Below the pieces are notes generated by a model. The model was not told the origin of the DNA. It searched no databases and was given only the letters and a program-made list of their open reading frames with translations. Below are positions 5,610 to 6,873 of a stretch of DNA of 6,873 nt, piece by piece (within the stretch, counting starts at the first letter, position 1; the number at the start of each line of letters is the position of its first letter). A program made the position numbers and the translations under genes. Source of the DNA: Treponema sp. (GTDB lineage: Bacteria; Spirochaetota; Spirochaetia; Treponematales; Treponemataceae); contig JAGABO010000133.1 in NCBI GenBank assembly GCA_017614655.1, forward strand, positions 1 through 6,873, given 5' to 3'.

Positions 5610-6873
5610 TGAAAAAGATTTTTATTCTTTCTGCATTTTTTTTAACGGCTGCACTGATTTTTGCACAGGAAAGTGTTTTTATAAACGAAACCGAAAACGA
5701 AGATTATCATGTAATAGAAGAAACGGAGACAGTTTCTGCAGAGACCCGGGAGCCGGACATTCAGAACGTGGAAGTGCCTTTGCTTCAGGACGAGGACATT
5801 TCTGTTTTTGAAGCCGAAACTGATGACAAAGAAACTGGTGTAAAAGAAACTGCTTCAGAAAAAGGCAGCTATAAGATTCAGAAAAAAACTGTCGGAAAGA
5901 AAAAGCCGCAGAAAAAAACAGAAGACTATACTGCAAAAGATGAAAAAACTGCAGGGAATGAATACATAAAAAGCTGCACAGATACTTTTAAATACGGACT
6001 TGAAACAGAAATTTCTTCCCTTATTGATGAACTTACAAAAAACGAAGACACCCGCTTTGTTGAGCCCATTTATGAACTTTTTTATTCAACAAAAACTCCT
6101 GCGGTAAGAAACAAGATTCTTACATACTTTACAAAGCTTAAGGATCCGTGTCTCTGTGACTATGCCGTTGATGTTATAAATGATCCTTATGATGAAAAAA
6201 AAGAAACCGTTGATTTATGCTTTAAATATGCTGTTGAAGTTGAATGTCATGAAGCCGTCGGCGGTCTTGTTGATCTTGTAGAAAAAGAAGAAGAGGATTA
6301 TTTTAACGGAGCCCTTTCTGCACTTGCCGAACTTGGAAGTGAGAGAGAAGCAGATTTTCTTGCTGATTATCTGGACAGGGACGATTTAACCGCAGCCCAG
6401 AGACAGAGCCTTATGCGTGCACTTGGAAAAATGAAGGCACTTTCTACCTGGGATAAACTTGCAGCAATTGCACAGGATGAAGACGAAAATAATTTCGTAA
6501 GAATGTATGCTGCCGAAGCAATAGGTGCAATGGAAAAAAAGGAAAGCGAAGACATTCTTTATTCCCTTTACGAAAGTGATGATCCGAATATGCGTATCTA
6601 TGTACTTAAGGGAATCAGTCACTTTAAGACAGAAAGGGCCGATGAATTGATTCTTCAGGCTTTAAGGGATCCGCAATATAAAGTTCGTCTCGAAGCGGTA
6701 AATGCAGTAAAAGAACGGAAGATGAAGTCTGCGGTTCCTTATATTGTATACAGATGCAAACATAAAGATGAAGAAAAAGCCGTAAAAGAAAAATGCTGGG
6801 CTGTTCTTGCAATGCTCGACACAAAAGAAGGTAATGAATATCTTGTAAGTGTCATAAAAGATAAAAAAACTGC
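5609..6873 (+). CDS. Exported HEAT-repeat protein, 3' end beyond the window
   Basis: This open frame has no stop to the window end, giving at least 421 residues. It starts at ATG 5609, which overlaps the tgt stop by one base (TAATG). Residues 1-19 form a signal peptide (KK, then a hydrophobic core, then IFA before Q20). There is no lipobox cysteine, so signal peptidase I and a periplasmic or secreted location are likely. Residues 21-85 are acidic and low in complexity, and 86-105 are lysine-rich (KKTVGKKKPQKK). From about 115 onward the sequence is helical, and clear HEAT-type repeats start at V297, M328, V359 and V392 (spacing 31-33), each with a V/M-(R/K) helix start. HEAT repeats make curved scaffolds that bind proteins, so no enzymatic role is proposed. 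Similar proteins are common in treponemes, but I cannot name this one or assign a partner. Confidence 0.85.
   Translation, partial: MKKIFILSAFFLTAALIFAQESVFINETENEDYHVIEETETVSAETREPDIQNVEVPLLQDEDISVFEAETDDKETGVKETASEKGSYKIQKKTVGKKKPQKKTEDYTAKDEKTAGNEYIKSCTDTFKYGLETEISSLIDELTKNEDTRFVEPIYELFYSTKTPAVRNKILTYFTKLKDPCLCDYAVDVINDPYDEKKETVDLCFKYAVEVECHEAVGGLVDLVEKEEEDYFNGALSALAELGSEREADFLADYLDRDDLTAAQRQSLMRALGKMKALSTWDKLAAIAQDEDENNFVRMYAAEAIGAMEKKESEDILYSLYESDDPNMRIYVLKGISHFKTERADELILQALRDPQYKVRLEAVNAVKERKMKSAVPYIVYRCKHKDEEKAVKEKCWAVLAMLDTKEGNEYLVSVIKDKKT

Noticed and set aside
5545..5811. 88-residue + strand open frame spanning the tgt/HEAT junction
   Set aside because: It lies in a different frame from both real genes, is rich in Cys, Arg and Phe as expected of an out-of-frame reading, and the signal-peptide frame starting at 5609 has a far better ribosome site.
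5679..6824. Several - strand open frames under the HEAT-repeat gene
   Set aside because: They are shadows of a long continuous + strand frame that has a signal peptide and repeats.

Overview
The window looks like the chromosome of a spirochaete, most likely a Treponema relative. This rests on protein style and gene order: pnp, an M16 peptidase, dut, a tandem lptF/lptG pair, tgt, then a secreted HEAT-repeat protein. As I recall, Borrelia keeps a related order (pnp near two YjgP/YjgQ permeases and tgt). By eye, base composition is uniform and fairly AT-rich (around 40% GC). Everything recognisable lies on the + strand, and I see no insertion sequence, CRISPR array, tRNA, rRNA or sign of recent transfer.

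Layout. Positions 1-159 hold the last 52 codons of pnp (S1 RNA-binding domain of polynucleotide phosphorylase). Positions 160-375 are the only sizeable intergenic gap. It contains a nested hairpin with an A-tract/U-tract stem, a small hairpin and a strong intrinsic terminator (304-341). A perfect extended -10 promoter (353-361) follows at once. From there six genes run head to tail with very tight joints: M16 peptidase (376-1656), dut (1641-2084, 16-bp overlap), lptF (2094-3362), lptG (3359-4432, ATGA overlap), tgt (4461-5609) and a HEAT-repeat exported protein (5609 to beyond the window end, TAATG overlap). No terminator is seen after position 341, so this reads as one operon that continues past the right edge.

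How the genes may work together. The operon mixes nucleotide-pool hygiene (dUTPase), wobble-base tRNA modification (TGT), a probable cytoplasmic zinc peptidase, and a complete LptF/LptG permease pair for moving lipid towards the outer membrane. It ends with a periplasmic or surface scaffold protein. The combination is more likely conserved gene order than a single pathway.

Points worth a second look: the near-leaderless start of the M16 gene, the structured pnp 3' region, a roughly 55-residue N-terminal extension on LptF, LptG residues that differ from the LPS-contacting lysines of E. coli, and motif variants in TGT. I found no clearly new biological system; this is mainly a conserved housekeeping region.
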